From assembly GCF_000332275.1 (NCBI RefSeq), contig NZ_CM001776.1, positions 1,783,268 to 1,847,267 of the forward strand: 64,000 bases of DNA, written 5' to 3'. Positions 45,251 through 55,595 of this stretch are shown one piece after another. Made by a program: the position numbers and the translations under genes. How positions within the stretch are numbered: the stretch's first letter is position 1; each line of letters opens with the position of its first letter. The stretch is from Synechococcus sp. PCC 7336. Its GTDB lineage: Bacteria; Cyanobacteriota; Cyanobacteriia; Thermostichales; PCC-7336. Below the pieces are notes generated by a model. That model saw only the letters and a program-made list of their open reading frames with translations. It was not told the origin of the DNA and did no database searches.

Positions 45251-45425
45251 CGCAACGTTTCGTAAATTTTTGCCACTGTTGACAGCGCCCAGTTTGCGGG
45301 TTCGAACCCTACCAACTGATGGTATCAGCTTAGTCCGAGGGGCAAAAATCCTGCAAGCGTACTGCGATACCGTTTTGACAAAATCTGATACGATGCCGCT
45401 TTTATGTCAGAGCTGAGCAACCGCG

Positions 45426-46013
45426 ATGGGATGGCGCTGGAGATTCGATAGGAACCGTTGGGTCGAGGCAGAGATAAGCCCCTGGCTGAGGCTGGGGTTC
45501 GCGATCGCCTGCTCGGGACTCTTGCTGCGTCTCGTCAGGGCTGCCACCTGGAGCGAACGAGCCATCGCTGTGACTTTAGTCCTATTTCTGTTTGATGCCG
45601 CACGCATGGCCATGGTGGATGTCGAACAGTGGCAGCAGGTGAAACGACTCCTGCCCCAAGCGGATTTGGGCGGGTTTATTCGTCCCGTCACGGTTGCCAT
45701 TAGCTCGGAACTCGTGGGTTTCCTGCTGGGCTGGCGCTGGCTGGGGGTTGGCATCGCGATCGTTTTGGGCGGTCAGCTCGCCTTCAACCTGACTGCTACC
45801 CTCCAACTCGATCCCGCCGCCACAATTCCAGTGCGACCCTGGAGCAGGCGCGATCGCTTGCCAGTTCTTATTGCTGACGCTTTAGCCTCAACCCTAGCCA
45901 TTCTTTGGATCGCGGGCGAACAGTGGTTGGGATGGTCCGTGTCGCTGCTCGGCATGGTGGCAATCTACCTAGCCATCAAATACGCTCCCGCGATGGCGAG
46001 AGCGAGATCTTAG
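45426..46013 (+). CDS. Integral membrane protein of unknown function
   Basis: This 195-residue protein has about four to five hydrophobic segments (about 25-45, 48-62, 98-125, 150-165 and 170-188) with short polar loops. RLVRAATWSERAIAVTLVLFLFDAARMAMVD is the first membrane hairpin. I recognise no family or catalytic motif. It is a single gene ending about 35 bp before the tRNA-Gln locus on the opposite strand. Confidence 0.65.
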   Translation: MGWRWRFDRNRWVEAEISPWLRLGFAIACSGLLLRLVRAATWSERAIAVTLVLFLFDAARMAMVDVEQWQQVKRLLPQADLGGFIRPVTVAISSELVGFLLGWRWLGVGIAIVLGGQLAFNLTATLQLDPAATIPVRPWSRRDRLPVLIADALASTLAILWIAGEQWLGWSVSLLGMVAIYLAIKYAPAMARARS

Positions 46014-46047
46014 TTTGCTGGGATAAAGTCTAGTTTGCTGAGAAAAA

Positions 46048-46119
46048 CTGGGGCAGATGGATTCGAACCACCGAATGGCGGGACCAAAACCCGCTGCCTT
46101 ACCACTTGGCGATGCCCCA
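46048..46119 (-). tRNA. tRNA-Gln (anticodon UUG)
   Basis: Read on the minus strand, the sequence begins TGGGGCATCGCCAAGTGGTA and folds into a full cloverleaf of 72 nt. The acceptor stem TGGGGCA pairs exactly with TGCCCCA, the T loop is GGTTCGAATCC and the anticodon loop contains TTTTGGT with anticodon TTG. The CCA end is not encoded. No integrase or attachment-site duplication was seen beside it. Confidence 0.96.
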
Positions 46120-46233
46120 ATGGCGCTTTAACACTGTAGCGACACCAAAAAACTTCTGTCAAGGCTGCCCGTGGCTCCCCTCGAACGCCAACCGATGTCA
46201 AGATAGGAAGCAACTGCGCTCGACTGGCCGCCA

Positions 46234-47886
46234 ATGCCCCAACGACCCTTTCCGCTCAAACCGATCCTGCTGACAGCGGGCGGTTTCGTGGTGTTGGAAC
46301 AAGCCATTTCCAACCTGGCCTCTTTGCATACTGCTGTTGCCCCCACCGCTCCCTGGCTGGCCAATCTCCTCACTGTGACCCTCGGTCTAGCGACGCTTGG
46401 ACTCGTCGGTTCGGGGGGATATTGGGTGTGGGTGCTGGCGGGCGGCAAGCGGTTCTCTATCTTTCCTGCCAAACAACAAAAGAGAAACCCAAAAACATCG
46501 ACTCAACTGCTGAAAGTAACCCCCGAGCGGGTGGAACGGGAGTTGGGCAACTTGGACGAGCTGCTAGAAAAGCTGCAAAACGATATCGCGCGGCGATCGC
46601 TGCGCCAGCAAGCCAAACGGATCGGTCGCGAGCTGGCGGCCAATCAATTGCGTCTAGTCGTATTCGGCACCAGTTCCGCTGGCAAAACCTCCCTGGTCAA
46701 TGCTCTCTTGGGCCATCGCGTCGGCGATACTGCCCCCACTTTGGGCACAACCCAAGCCGGAGCTATTCATACCTATGCCATTCCGGGAGTGGGAGGGAAA
46801 ATTGAAATTGCCGATACGCCAGGGCTGCAGGCGGTAGGTCTGACGGGCGAGTCGGAAGCGGTGACCCTTGCCAAACACGCCGATCTCCTCATGTTTGTCG
46901 TATCGGGGGATATGACAGCAACAGAATACGAGCAGCTCCGCACCTTAGCTGAAATTGGCAAGCGGATGGTGGTGGTCCTGAACAAAACAGACCAGTACGT
47001 TCCGTCAGACGTGCAAGAGATCGTTGACAGCCTGCAGAGCAAAACCGATCGAGTAATGCCCTCAGGCACTGTGGTTAAAGTGGCCGCCGATCCCGTCCCT
47101 ATCAAGGTGCGGCGGCACGAAGTGGACGGCACCATCGTCGAAACCTATGCCGAGCGCTTGCCCGATACGCAGGAATTGACCGCCCAACTCGGTCGCGTCC
47201 TCAAGCGGGAGGGCACCCAGCTACGCTTGGCGAATGCCTTGCAAAAGGCGCGCTCTCTTGCCTCTGGGGCTGAAGCGGCGATCGCCAGTAGCCGCCGTTC
47301 CCGTGCCGAACAGGTGATTCAACGGATGCAGTGGACGACTGCAGCGGCGATCGCCGTCAATCCTGTGCCGGTTCTAGATTTATTAGCTGCCGCTGCCATC
47401 AACGCCCGCACAATTGGCAAATTGCACGCCATTTACAATCGCAAAATCTCCCTCAAACGGGCCGAGCAAATGGCGAAATCCTTCGGACAGGTGATGCTGA
47501 AAATTGGCGGCGTTGAAGTGGCCACGCAGGTGCTGGGCAGTGCTCTCAAAGCCTCTCCCTTAATGCCGATGGGGGTTTCGCTACAGGCACTCAGTTGCGC
47601 CTACTTAACCCGCGTAGCGGGCGCGAGCTACCTCGATTGGTTGGAAAGCGATACCCCCTGGGACGAGGAGACGATGCTCGATCGGGTTAAGACTCAACTG
47701 CAGCTCGGCAGTCGCACCGAATTTATCGAGACCTTCCTGCGTCAAGCCGCGAAAGCAGCCAAGCGATCGCTCCTCCCCACTCAAACGCCCCAAACCCCTG
47801 AGGCGATCGCCGCAAGCTCGGGGGGCTCGAACGAAGTCTCTCCCGTACCCTTGCCCCGCGATCGCGCCACCGTCCAAGCTAGCTAA
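46234..47886 (+). CDS. Membrane-associated GTPase with DUF697-type C terminus (first of tandem pair)
   Basis: This 550-residue protein has two N-terminal hydrophobic segments (about 8-30 and 45-70), a charged linker and a G domain of the Era/Obg type: P-loop GTSSAGKTS at 145-153, DTPGL (G3) near 195 and NKTD (G4) near 250. The C-terminal region (about 360-480) with INARTIGKLHAIYNR and hydrophobic helices resembles DUF697 (YcjF) domains. The family is found throughout cyanobacteria and plant plastid relatives; its role is unknown but may be in membrane or ribosome maintenance. A second, similar GTPase follows after 11 bp. Confidence 0.85.
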   Translation: MPQRPFPLKPILLTAGGFVVLEQAISNLASLHTAVAPTAPWLANLLTVTLGLATLGLVGSGGYWVWVLAGGKRFSIFPAKQQKRNPKTSTQLLKVTPERVERELGNLDELLEKLQNDIARRSLRQQAKRIGRELAANQLRLVVFGTSSAGKTSLVNALLGHRVGDTAPTLGTTQAGAIHTYAIPGVGGKIEIADTPGLQAVGLTGESEAVTLAKHADLLMFVVSGDMTATEYEQLRTLAEIGKRMVVVLNKTDQYVPSDVQEIVDSLQSKTDRVMPSGTVVKVAADPVPIKVRRHEVDGTIVETYAERLPDTQELTAQLGRVLKREGTQLRLANALQKARSLASGAEAAIASSRRSRAEQVIQRMQWTTAAAIAVNPVPVLDLLAAAAINARTIGKLHAIYNRKISLKRAEQMAKSFGQVMLKIGGVEVATQVLGSALKASPLMPMGVSLQALSCAYLTRVAGASYLDWLESDTPWDEETMLDRVKTQLQLGSRTEFIETFLRQAAKAAKRSLLPTQTPQTPEAIAASSGGSNEVSPVPLPRDRATVQAS

Positions 47887-47897
47887 CCTTCTCCCCT

Positions 47898-49451
47898 ATG
47901 TCGGCCTCCTCCAGCCAGTCCACGCCTACGCCAGCGACAGATTCGCCTCCAAACAGTCCCCTCGATCGCGCTAGAGCGACATTGGCGCACGCCCTCGACG
48001 GGATCGAACTCACCCCCCAAGAGTTGCAGGTGTGCGAAACGGAACTGCGCCTACTGGATGCCCTCAAGACCAAACTGGAGCGCAATCGCCTCTCCATCGC
48101 GGTCTTCGGTCTCGTCGGACAGGGCAAGTCGGCCACAATCAATGCCCTCGTGGGCAAGCCCGCCGTCGCCACCGGAGCGGCCCACGGAACGACCCATTCC
48201 GCCACCTCGCTGCAGTGGGCCGTAAGAGTGCGATCGGCCCCAGCCAAAGCCTCTTCTCAATCCACCCCACGCGATTCCTGCCCACCCAGCAACGGCAAAA
48301 CCGCCACTGAATTGCTGCACTTGGAACTGCTCGATACCCCCGGCATCAACGATGTAGATGGCGAAACCCGCGAGCAACTGGCCTTCGATGTCGCTCGCCG
48401 AGCCGATCTCATTCTGTTCGTCATTTCGGGAGACATGACCGATTGCGAAACCCAAGCCCTCAAGCAACTGCGGCAGCTACAAAAGCCTATTGTGCTGGCC
48501 TTCAACAAAATCGATCTCTATCCCGATCGCGATCGGCAAACCCTCTACGAACAACTCACCCAGCCCGAGCTCAGGCAGCTCATCTCTCCCGACGAAATCG
48601 TGCTGGTCTCGGCCGCCCCGAAACCAGAAGAGGTTCGGGTAGAGGCTGAGGATGGCTCGGTGACAACCCTGTGGGAAGAGCAGTCGCCAGAGATCTCTGC
48701 GCTGAAAAAGCGGCTCGTTCAGCTCGTCAAGCGGGAAGGTCAAGCGCTGATCGCCCTCAATATCTTGCGCTCTGTTGATGAGGTGCGCGATCGCCTAATT
48801 GAGAAGAAACTGCACCTGCAAGAGGACAAAATTTCAGAAACAATCTGGAAATTCGTCGGCTTCAAATCGCTGGCGATTTTCGCCAACCCCTTCGTCCTCT
48901 TAGACATCTTGGGGGGCATTGCCATCGATATCGGCCTCGTCACCACCCTCGCCCGCCAGTACGGCATCGCCATGAGCCGCTACGGTGCCCGAGACCTCAT
49001 TCGCAAACTCGCCCTCAGTTGGGTGGGTTTGATTGCAGTGGAACTCTCCACCAGTCTCATGTTGGGCTTGGGCAAAACCGCTGCGTTGGGGGCAGCGATC
49101 GCTTCAGGAGGTAGCTCCCTAGCCAGCAGTTTCCCCGCCTATAGCACCGCCGGGATCGCCCAAGCTAGCACGGCAGGGCTGACCTCTTACTTGATTGGTC
49201 AAGCGGTGAGGGAGTACCTCAAAGCCAGTTGCAACGAAAACCCCATTAGCCCCAAGCAGGCGATGAAATCTGTCCTATCTCGATTGGATAAAGGCTCGAT
49301 CCTGCAGCGCATCCGCCAAGAAGTCAGCGATAACTTGGGCTTGGACAAGCTCTCTCCCCCCAATTCTGCATTCCCCCCCAGCCTCAGTCAGATTTCCAAG
49401 CGGGGTGCTCGAGCAACTCCGACATCACCCGCACCCCCCGCAACTGATTAG
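47898..49451 (+). CDS. GTP-binding protein, dynamin/Era-like G domain with C-terminal membrane region (second of pair)
   Basis: This 517-residue GTPase has the P-loop GLVGQGKSA at 71-79, DTPGI near 147, the NKID motif in [14 protein letters not shown] and a [10 protein letters not shown] segment in the G5 region. Unlike its neighbour it has no N-terminal membrane segment. Several hydrophobic helices near the C terminus ([19 protein letters not shown], then others) suggest membrane attachment there. It begins 11 bp after the first GTPase, so the two are probably one operon and may act together. Its last 68 bp overlap the convergent GUN4 gene. Confidence 0.82.
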   Translation: MSASSSQSTPTPATDSPPNSPLDRARATLAHALDGIELTPQELQVCETELRLLDALKTKLERNRLSIAVFGLVGQGKSATINALVGKPAVATGAAHGTTHSATSLQWAVRVRSAPAKASSQSTPRDSCPPSNGKTATELLHLELLDTPGINDVDGETREQLAFDVARRADLILFVISGDMTDCETQALKQLRQLQKPIVLAFNKIDLYPDRDRQTLYEQLTQPELRQLISPDEIVLVSAAPKPEEVRVEAEDGSVTTLWEEQSPEISALKKRLVQLVKREGQALIALNILRSVDEVRDRLIEKKLHLQEDKISETIWKFVGFKSLAIFANPFVLLDILGGIAIDIGLVTTLARQYGIAMSRYGARDLIRKLALSWVGLIAVELSTSLMLGLGKTAALGAAIASGGSSLASSFPAYSTAGIAQASTAGLTSYLIGQAVREYLKASCNENPISPKQAMKSVLSRLDKGSILQRIRQEVSDNLGLDKLSPPNSAFPPSLSQISKRGARATPTSPAPPATD

Positions 49452-49848
49452 TCAGCGGCAAATGTCCCTTGGGCGCGCTCGTATCCCAGGTAAACTCTCC
49501 TGGATAGCGCGTCCAGTGGTTGTCCTGCTTCCAGCCGATTTCCGGCCAAAATCGGTCCCAATTTCGATCCAAATTCTTCCAAATCTGCCGCTGCACTGAA
49601 TAGCCAAACCGATCGCTAGAATAGGCTCGCCACAAAGCATCGATCGTGCGCAAATCGGTCGTCGGCAACATCGCCACGTCAGAAAAATACAGCCACTTGC
49701 GCTTCTCCGTTGCCGGTCCGGCAAGCTTGCAGAGCAGTTGCACCGTCAGGCGATCGGCCTGCTCGAATTCTCCTGCCGCCAACAACTGCTGCAGTTGCGA
49801 ATAATCGAGGCCGCGTTCCGATTGAAGGGGGACTGGAGTTTGCGTCAT
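49384..49848 (-). CDS. GUN4 domain protein
   Basis: This 154-residue protein consists almost wholly of a GUN4 domain (residues 12-150): [26 protein letters not shown], then [39 protein letters not shown] and [29 protein letters not shown]4 proteins bind protoporphyrin and Mg-protoporphyrin and stimulate Mg-chelatase in chlorophyll synthesis. True Gun4 has a longer N-terminal helical domain (around 230 residues), so this short form is probably a paralogue. It lies close to the psaA-psaB genes, which need chlorophyll, although on a separate transcript. Confidence 0.85.
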   Translation of the reverse strand: MTQTPVPLQSERGLDYSQLQQLLAAGEFEQADRLTVQLLCKLAGPATEKRKWLYFSDVAMLPTTDLRTIDALWRAYSSDRFGYSVQRQIWKNLDRNWDRFWPEIGWKQDNHWTRYPGEFTWDTSAPKGHLPLTNQLRGVRVMSELLEHPAWKSD

Positions 49849-49954
49849 GCATACAGTGACTGAATGGGGGTGGGGCGCACTATGGCAGGCTGGAGAGCAG
49901 CATTTCCACAGACGCGATCGCCTCTCAGTATAAAGTCTAGAGCACCCTTCCCAT

Positions 49955-50142
49955 GTCAGTTCGACAAGTGTCTGGCCCCCATCCCCTAACCCCTTCCCCC
50001 CTCGCGAAGCGTGGCGGCGTCAGCCGTAATTTTGGGGGAAGGGGAACAAAACGGTAGATGAAGGACTTGAGGCCGTTTCTCCCCTCTCCCAAATTTGGGA
50101 GAGGGGCTGGGGGTGAGGGCATGCAGAGTCATCGAACTCAGG
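49955..50142. repeat. MITE-like element E3 (about 190 bp) with a 27-bp insertion
   Basis: The element starts GTCAGTTCGACAAG and ends GTCATCGAACTCA. It contains ATCCCCTAACCCC, an AATTTTGGGGGAAGGGG block, and the core hairpin CTCCCCTCTCCC/GGGAGAGGGG followed by GGGGGTGAGGGC. Between 50008 and 50035 it has a CTCGCGAAGCGTGGCGG-type insertion absent from the reverse copy at 25754-25890; this insertion resembles small repeats described from other cyanobacteria. It sits between GUN4 and the psaB terminator. Confidence 0.75.
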
Positions 50143-50189
50143 TCTTCCCGGCTCTCTCACACTAACCCCGGCATCGATAGAATCTACGA

Positions 50190-50214
50190 GAAAACCCCCT
50201 GCGGGGCAGGGGGC
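50190..50214 (-). terminator. Rho-independent terminator of psaA-psaB
   Basis: On the minus strand, CCCCCTGC, a CCC loop and GCAGGGGG form an 8-bp GC-rich stem followed by TTTT. It lies about 34 bp after the psaB stop and is a convincing intrinsic terminator. Confidence 0.88.
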
Positions 50215-50247
50215 TTCTCTTAAGTCCTAGTTGAGTCTGTCAGGACG

Positions 50248-52476
50248 TCAGCCATATTGGGCTGCTGTCGAGGCAATCAGGAATGCCGCGTAGGTGAGGA
50301 TGTAGCCCACGGTAAAGTGCGCCAGACCCACCAAACGAGCCTGAACGATGGACAGAGCAACGGGCTTGTCCTTCCAGCGAACTAGGTTCGCCAGAGGGGT
50401 GCGCTCGTGAGCCCAAACGAGGGTCTCAATCAGCTCTTGCCAGTAGCCGCGCCAGGAGATCAAGAACATGAACCCGGTTGCCCAAACCAAGTGGGCGAAC
50501 AGGAACATCCAGGACCACACCGCTAGGTTGTTCATACCGTAGGGGTTGTAGCCGTTGATCAACTGAGCGGAGTTCAACCACAGGTAATCCCGCAGCCAAC
50601 CCATAATGGTCACAGAAGACTCGTTGAACTGAGCGACATTGCCGCTCCAGACTCCGAGGTGCTTCCAGTGCCAGTAGAAGGTCACCCAACCCAAGGTATT
50701 CAGCATCCAGAACATGGCTAGGTAGAAGGCGTCCCACGCAGAGATGTCGCAGGTGCCGCCACGACCGGGGCCGTCACAGGGGAAGCTGTAGCCAAAGTCT
50801 TTTTTGTCGGGCATCAGCTTGGAGCCGCGTGCATCGAGAGCGCCCTTGACCAAGATCAAAGTAGTGGTGTGCAAGCCCAGTGCGATCGCGTGGTGAACCA
50901 AGAAGTCACCGGGACCGATGGGAAGGAACAACGAACCACTGGGGCTATTGATGGCATCCAACCAACCCGGTAGCCACACATTGCCGTAATTCGGAAAGGC
51001 AGTGTAAGCCACACTATCTGGGTTGGCCAAGAGCACATCCATGCCATAGATCAACTTGCCGTGAGACGCTTGGATGAACTGAGCAAACAGAGGCTCGATC
51101 AAGATTTGCTTCTCGGGGGTACCGAAGGCTTGCATCACATCGTTGTGGACGTAAAGACCCAAGGTGTGGAAGCCCAAGAACAGCGATACCCAACTCAGGT
51201 GGGAGATAATCGCTTCCTTGTGCTCGAGCACTCGAGCCAGCACGTTATTCTTATTGGCCTCGGGATCGTAGTCGCGGACTAAGAAGATAGCGCCGTGAGC
51301 AAACGCACCCACCATCAAGAAACCAGCGATGTACTGGTGGTGTGTGTATAGTGCAGCCATTGTCGTATGGTCGGAAGCCATAAAAGCGTATGGCGGCAGC
51401 GAATACATGTGCTGCGCAACGAGAGAGGTCACAACCCCCAAACAAGCCAGGTGCCATCCTAATTGGAAGTGCAACGACTCGTTGTAGGTATCGTAGATAC
51501 CAGCATGACCGTTACCCAGAATGCCTCCAAAGGGAGTACCTTCGGGAGGGTTGTGGGCAGCCATAATCTCCTTCATGCTGTGACCGATACCGAAGTTAGT
51601 GCGGTACATGTGGCCGGCAACGATGAAGATTACGGCGATCGCCAAGTGGTGGTGGGCCATGTCGGTCAGCCAGAGAGACTCAGTCTGGGGATGGAAACCA
51701 CCCAAGAAAGTCAAAATGGCTGTTCCCGCACCTTCACCCGTGCCGAAGACGTGACTTGTCGTATCGGGGTTCTGAGCGTAGGCAGCCCAGTTGAGGGTGA
51801 AGAATGGCTTCAGACCTGCAGGGTGGGGAGCCACACTCAGGAAGTTATCCCAACCCACGTGGATGCCCCGAGATTCGGGAATCGCAACGTGGACCAAGTG
51901 ACCGGTCCAAGCCAGAGAGCTAACGCCGAACAAACCAGCCAAGTGGTGGTTGAGGCGAGACTCGGCATCTTTGAACCAACGCAACTTGGGGCGGAAGCCC
52001 GGCTGCAAGTGCAGCCAACCGGCGACCAAAGACAGAGTTGCGAGAACCAACAGGAATACAGAGCCAGTAAACAGCTCGGTATTGGTGGTCATACCGATGG
52101 TGTAGAACCAGTAGTAAAGACCGGAGTAAGCAGCATTGACGGGGCCGTAGCCGCCATCTTGAGTGAAGGCTTCGACTGCTGCCGAACCGAAGTGGGGATC
52201 CCAAATAGCGTGTGCGATCGGAGTCACACCGCTAGGATTGGCGATCCACTGCTCGAAGTTGCCTTGCCAGGCAATGTGGAATAAGTTGCCAGACGCCCAT
52301 AGGAAGATGATTGCCAAATGGCCGAAGTGGGTGGCGAAGAGTTTCTGATACAGACCCTCTTCGGTCATCCCGTCATGACTTTCAAAGTCATGGGCCGTTG
52401 CAATCCCGTACCAAATCCGACGAGTAGTCGGATCTTGAGCGAGGTCCTGGCTAAACTGTGGAAATTTAGTTGCCAT
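50248..52476 (-). CDS. psaB: Photosystem I P700 apoprotein A2
   Basis: PsaB (742 residues) forms with PsaA the heterodimeric core of photosystem I, an eleven-helix thylakoid protein that binds most antenna chlorophylls, P700, A0, A1 and half of the FX cluster. [34 protein letters not shown] opens the protein, written here only to show the family start; [18 protein letters not shown] holds the two FX cysteines. It is intact. It starts 15 bp after psaA and shares its transcript. Confidence 0.98.
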   Translation of the reverse strand: MATKFPQFSQDLAQDPTTRRIWYGIATAHDFESHDGMTEEGLYQKLFATHFGHLAIIFLWASGNLFHIAWQGNFEQWIANPSGVTPIAHAIWDPHFGSAAVEAFTQDGGYGPVNAAYSGLYYWFYTIGMTTNTELFTGSVFLLVLATLSLVAGWLHLQPGFRPKLRWFKDAESRLNHHLAGLFGVSSLAWTGHLVHVAIPESRGIHVGWDNFLSVAPHPAGLKPFFTLNWAAYAQNPDTTSHVFGTGEGAGTAILTFLGGFHPQTESLWLTDMAHHHLAIAVIFIVAGHMYRTNFGIGHSMKEIMAAHNPPEGTPFGGILGNGHAGIYDTYNESLHFQLGWHLACLGVVTSLVAQHMYSLPPYAFMASDHTTMAALYTHHQYIAGFLMVGAFAHGAIFLVRDYDPEANKNNVLARVLEHKEAIISHLSWVSLFLGFHTLGLYVHNDVMQAFGTPEKQILIEPLFAQFIQASHGKLIYGMDVLLANPDSVAYTAFPNYGNVWLPGWLDAINSPSGSLFLPIGPGDFLVHHAIALGLHTTTLILVKGALDARGSKLMPDKKDFGYSFPCDGPGRGGTCDISAWDAFYLAMFWMLNTLGWVTFYWHWKHLGVWSGNVAQFNESSVTIMGWLRDYLWLNSAQLINGYNPYGMNNLAVWSWMFLFAHLVWATGFMFLISWRGYWQELIETLVWAHERTPLANLVRWKDKPVALSIVQARLVGLAHFTVGYILTYAAFLIASTAAQYG

Positions 52477-52491
52477 TAATCCTCCTTGCGA

Positions 52492-54768
52492 TTATCCGAC
52501 TGCGCCGTATCTAGCCAGGAAGAATGCCCAGGTTGTGACAATCCCTCCCAACAGATAGTGAGCAACTCCAACCGCACGACCTTGAGTGATACTCAGTGCG
52601 CGGGGCTGAATGGCCGGTGCCAGCTTCAGCTTGTTGTGTGCCCACACGATAGACTCAATCAACTCTTGCCAGTAGCCGCGACCGCTGAACAAGAACATCA
52701 GACTAAAAGCCCAGATAAAGTGCGCGCCCAAGAAGAGCAAGCCGTAGGCAGACAGAGCGCTGCCGTAGGAATTGATCACCTGGACCGCTTGAGCCCATAA
52801 GAAGTCGCGCAACCAGCCATTAATGTTCAAAGCACTGGCAGCAAAATTCCCACCTGTGATGTGGCTAATACTGCCGTCAGAATTCACCGTACCCCAGATA
52901 TCGGATTGCATTTTCCAACTGAAGTGGAAGATAACAATCGAAATGCAGTTGTACATCCAGAACAGGCCGAGGAACACGTGGTCCCAACCACTGACTTGGC
53001 AGGTGCCGCCACGTCCGGGACCGTCACAGGGGAAGCGGAAGCCCAGCTTGCCCTTATCGGGAATCAGACGGGAACTGCGAGCGAACAGAACGCCCTTGAG
53101 CAGAATCAGGATGGTGATGTGAATGGTCATGGCGTGGATATGGTGAACTAAAAAGTCCGCCGTACCGAGAGTCATGGGCATCATGGATACCTTGCCTGCC
53201 ACAGCCACGACATCGCCACCAAAAATCGGGCTGACACCAGCCTGAGCCATGGGGGCAGTATTCACAACCGTATCCCCAATCGTGGCAGCCGTTGCGGTAT
53301 GAATGCCCTGAATGAACTGGGCAAAAATCGGGCGCAGCTGAATTGCCGTGTCGGAGAACATATCCTGAGGGCGGCCTAAAGCTTGCATGGTGTCGTTGTG
53401 AACGTACATGCCAAAGGCATGGAAGCCCAAGAATAGGCAGACCCAGTTGAGGTGAGAAATAATCGTATCGCGAATGCGCAAAGTGCGATCGAGCACGTTA
53501 TTTTGATTCATCTCGGGGTCGTAATCCCGCACCATAAAGATGGCCGCATGAGCTGCTGCACCAACAATCATGAATCCGCCGATCCACATGTGGTGGGTAA
53601 ACAGCGAGATCTGAGTGGCGTAGTCAACCCCCATATAGGGATAGGGGTTCATCGCATACATGTGTTGAGCCACGATGATGCTAATGGAACCGCCTATAGC
53701 CAGGTTGATGGCTAGCTGCGCGTGCCACGAGTTGATCAGAACTTCATACAGACCTTTATGGCCTTGGCCGCCGATAAAGAAAGGATCTTTATGGGCTTCT
53801 AGAATTTCTTTGATGCTATGACCAATGCCCCAGTTAGTGCGGTACATGTGACCGGCAATAATGAACATGACCGCCAGAGCTAGGTGGTGGTGGGCTTGGT
53901 CGGTCAGCCACAACGCACCTGTCTGGGGATTCAAACCGCCATTGAAGGTCAAAAAGTCAGCGTACTCGCCCCATTGCAGGGTGAAAAACGGAGTTAATCC
54001 CTTTGCAAAGCTGGGGAACAGATCCACCATTAGGTCTTTATTAAGGATAAATTCGTGGGGCAAAGGAATTTGGTCGATGGGCACACCAGCATCCATCAGT
54101 TTGTTGATGGGCACTGCAACGTGAATCTGGTGTCCGGCCCAAGCCAGAGAACCCAAACCGAACAGACCCGCTAGGTGGTGGTTCAGCATAGATTCTGCGT
54201 TCTGGAACCACTCTAGCTTCGGAGCTTTTTTGTGGTAGTGGAACCATCCGCCGTGCAGCATCAGAAACGCCATAGCCAAGGCGGCAATGGCTGTTACCAA
54301 TAGCTGAAACTCGGTGGTGAAACCAGCGGCACGCCAGAGGTGGAATAAACCAGAGGTGATTTGAATCCCCTGGAAGCCTCCGCCAACGTCTCCGTTGAGA
54401 ATTTCTTGGCCGAAGATGGGCCAAACGACCTGCGCACTGGGTTTGATCCCAGTGGGGTCTTGGAGCCATGCAGTGTAGTTTGAGAACTTAGCTCCGTGAT
54501 AGAACATGCCGCTCAGCCATACAAAAATGACGGCCAGTTGGCCAAAGTGAGCAGCGAAAATTTTACGAGAGACGTCTTCTAGGTCGCTCGTATGACTGTC
54601 AAAGTCATGAGCAAGAGCGTGTAGGTTCCAGATCCAAGTAGTTGACTTGGGTCCGCGCGCCAGTGCGCGGTCGAAGTGACCGGGCTTAGCCCACTTCTCG
54701 AAAGAAGTAGGGACCGGGTTTTCATCAACCGTCACCTTCACCTCTCGCTCCTTCGGCGATGTCGTCAT
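52492..54768 (-). CDS. psaA: Photosystem I P700 apoprotein A1
   Basis: PsaA (about 758 residues) is the partner of PsaB in the photosystem I reaction centre. The FX-binding loop [19 protein letters not shown] is conserved, as are [18 protein letters not shown] at the N terminus and the terminal [21 protein letters not shown]. The start is the ATG at 54768 ([19 protein letters not shown]), as in other cyanobacteria; the frame upstream is open by 22 residues with no family match. A TATAAT box lies about 100 bp upstream. Confidence 0.98.
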   Translation of the reverse strand: MTTSPKEREVKVTVDENPVPTSFEKWAKPGHFDRALARGPKSTTWIWNLHALAHDFDSHTSDLEDVSRKIFAAHFGQLAVIFVWLSGMFYHGAKFSNYTAWLQDPTGIKPSAQVVWPIFGQEILNGDVGGGFQGIQITSGLFHLWRAAGFTTEFQLLVTAIAALAMAFLMLHGGWFHYHKKAPKLEWFQNAESMLNHHLAGLFGLGSLAWAGHQIHVAVPINKLMDAGVPIDQIPLPHEFILNKDLMVDLFPSFAKGLTPFFTLQWGEYADFLTFNGGLNPQTGALWLTDQAHHHLALAVMFIIAGHMYRTNWGIGHSIKEILEAHKDPFFIGGQGHKGLYEVLINSWHAQLAINLAIGGSISIIVAQHMYAMNPYPYMGVDYATQISLFTHHMWIGGFMIVGAAAHAAIFMVRDYDPEMNQNNVLDRTLRIRDTIISHLNWVCLFLGFHAFGMYVHNDTMQALGRPQDMFSDTAIQLRPIFAQFIQGIHTATAATIGDTVVNTAPMAQAGVSPIFGGDVVAVAGKVSMMPMTLGTADFLVHHIHAMTIHITILILLKGVLFARSSRLIPDKGKLGFRFPCDGPGRGGTCQVSGWDHVFLGLFWMYNCISIVIFHFSWKMQSDIWGTVNSDGSISHITGGNFAASALNINGWLRDFLWAQAVQVINSYGSALSAYGLLFLGAHFIWAFSLMFLFSGRGYWQELIESIVWAHNKLKLAPAIQPRALSITQGRAVGVAHYLLGGIVTTWAFFLARYGAVG

Positions 54769-54869
54769 CAAGAACTCCTCTCTTGCGACAAGGAACGAAA
54801 GTGCATCCAGATAGCCTTCAAGCTGAGAGCTCAATTGGCCTCAGGTTAGACTCCCAGGACTTACAGTGC

Positions 54870-54875
54870 ATTATA
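54870..54875 (-). promoter_or_regulatory. Likely -10 box of the psaA-psaB promoter
   Basis: On the minus strand, CCCTATAATGCAC gives a perfect TATAAT about 100 bp ahead of the psaA start. No good -35 box is seen at the right distance, as is usual for light-controlled psaA promoters. An RpaB/HLR1-like half-site TTTACAAAAA lies further upstream at about 54985-54994. This is inferred from sequence only. Confidence 0.45.
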
Positions 54876-55037
54876 GGGCAGCCTTTTTAGAGCCCTAACT
54901 CGCTTAACAATAATTAAGCCCTCGATCGCTGACAAGTCAATGCTTTGACCGATCGCATACCAGCAAGTCGCAATAAAAGATGGCGGTTTTTGTAAAGTTT
55001 TGAAAACAAATCTCAGTCTTGTGCCAGCGGCAAAGGG

Positions 55038-55478
55038 TCAAATATCTGTTGGAAATGCCTGAATGTCCACTGCAGATCGATCTGAGTTTGCCTGCACTGA
55101 TATTTCTTCTAGAAACTCGATCGCCAATCCGTCTGGGTCGGCGATAAAGGCGACTCGGTAAGTGCGATCGCCTATCTCCTGGAGGGTGGGGGCGAGCAAA
55201 ATCCGTACAGTTCCTAAGCTGGCGAGGGTATCGGCGATCGACTCTACGCGAAACGAGAGATGGTAGTAGCCCACATAGTGGGGATCGGCAAAAGCATCGG
55301 GGGCGGGGGCTGGTTCGGGGATTTGGATCAGTTCGATTCGGCCTGCCGCGCCTTCCATCCAGCAGGCCAAGGTGGTTCCAGTGGTGAAGCGGGTGGAGAT
55401 GGAGAAGCCGAGTTGTTCGTAAAAGGCGATCGCCCGGAAGATATCGGCGGTGCGAATGGAGATGTGATGGAGTTGCAT
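55038..55478 (-). CDS. VOC family protein (glyoxalase/bleomycin-resistance fold)
   Basis: This 146-residue protein has the vicinal-oxygen-chelate fold: QLHHISIRTADIFRAIAFYEQLGF at the start, a metal-binding His in LHHIS, YYHLSFRV in the middle and VAFIADPDGLAIEFLEE near the end, with the last Glu a likely metal ligand. Possible activities include glyoxalase or dioxygenase-like reactions; substrate unknown. I choose the ATG at 55478, since the 27 upstream residues in the open frame do not match the family. Confidence 0.82.
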   Translation of the reverse strand: MQLHHISIRTADIFRAIAFYEQLGFSISTRFTTGTTLACWMEGAAGRIELIQIPEPAPAPDAFADPHYVGYYHLSFRVESIADTLASLGTVRILLAPTLQEIGDRTYRVAFIADPDGLAIEFLEEISVQANSDRSAVDIQAFPTDI

Positions 55479-55595
55479 GGATACATATACTAGGTATAGG
55501 TGAATATGTATGGGTAAACTCTGCCCTGCCGCACTCAAGCCTACTTTACTCTTCTTCATAGATAGAGATTTCTGGCAGAAGTCGCGGCGATCGCT

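Noticed and set aside
45290-45345. tRNA-like sequence with GGGTTCGAACCC downstream of the small gene at 45056
   Set aside because: The 12-bp palindrome mimics a T-arm, but no acceptor stem or anticodon arm can be paired around it on either strand. It may be a remnant.
46048-46119. Integration site at tRNA-Gln
   Set aside because: No integrase, no 3' tRNA fragment duplicated nearby and normal host-like genes on both sides.
51463-52284. Plus-strand open frame of 273 codons inside psaB
   Set aside because: It is antisense to conserved psaB and is explained by its codon use.
54985-54994. HLR1/RpaB-binding site upstream of psaA
   Set aside because: Only one half-site (TTTACAAAAA) was found; the expected direct repeat with a two-base gap is missing, so it is mentioned only as a possibility.
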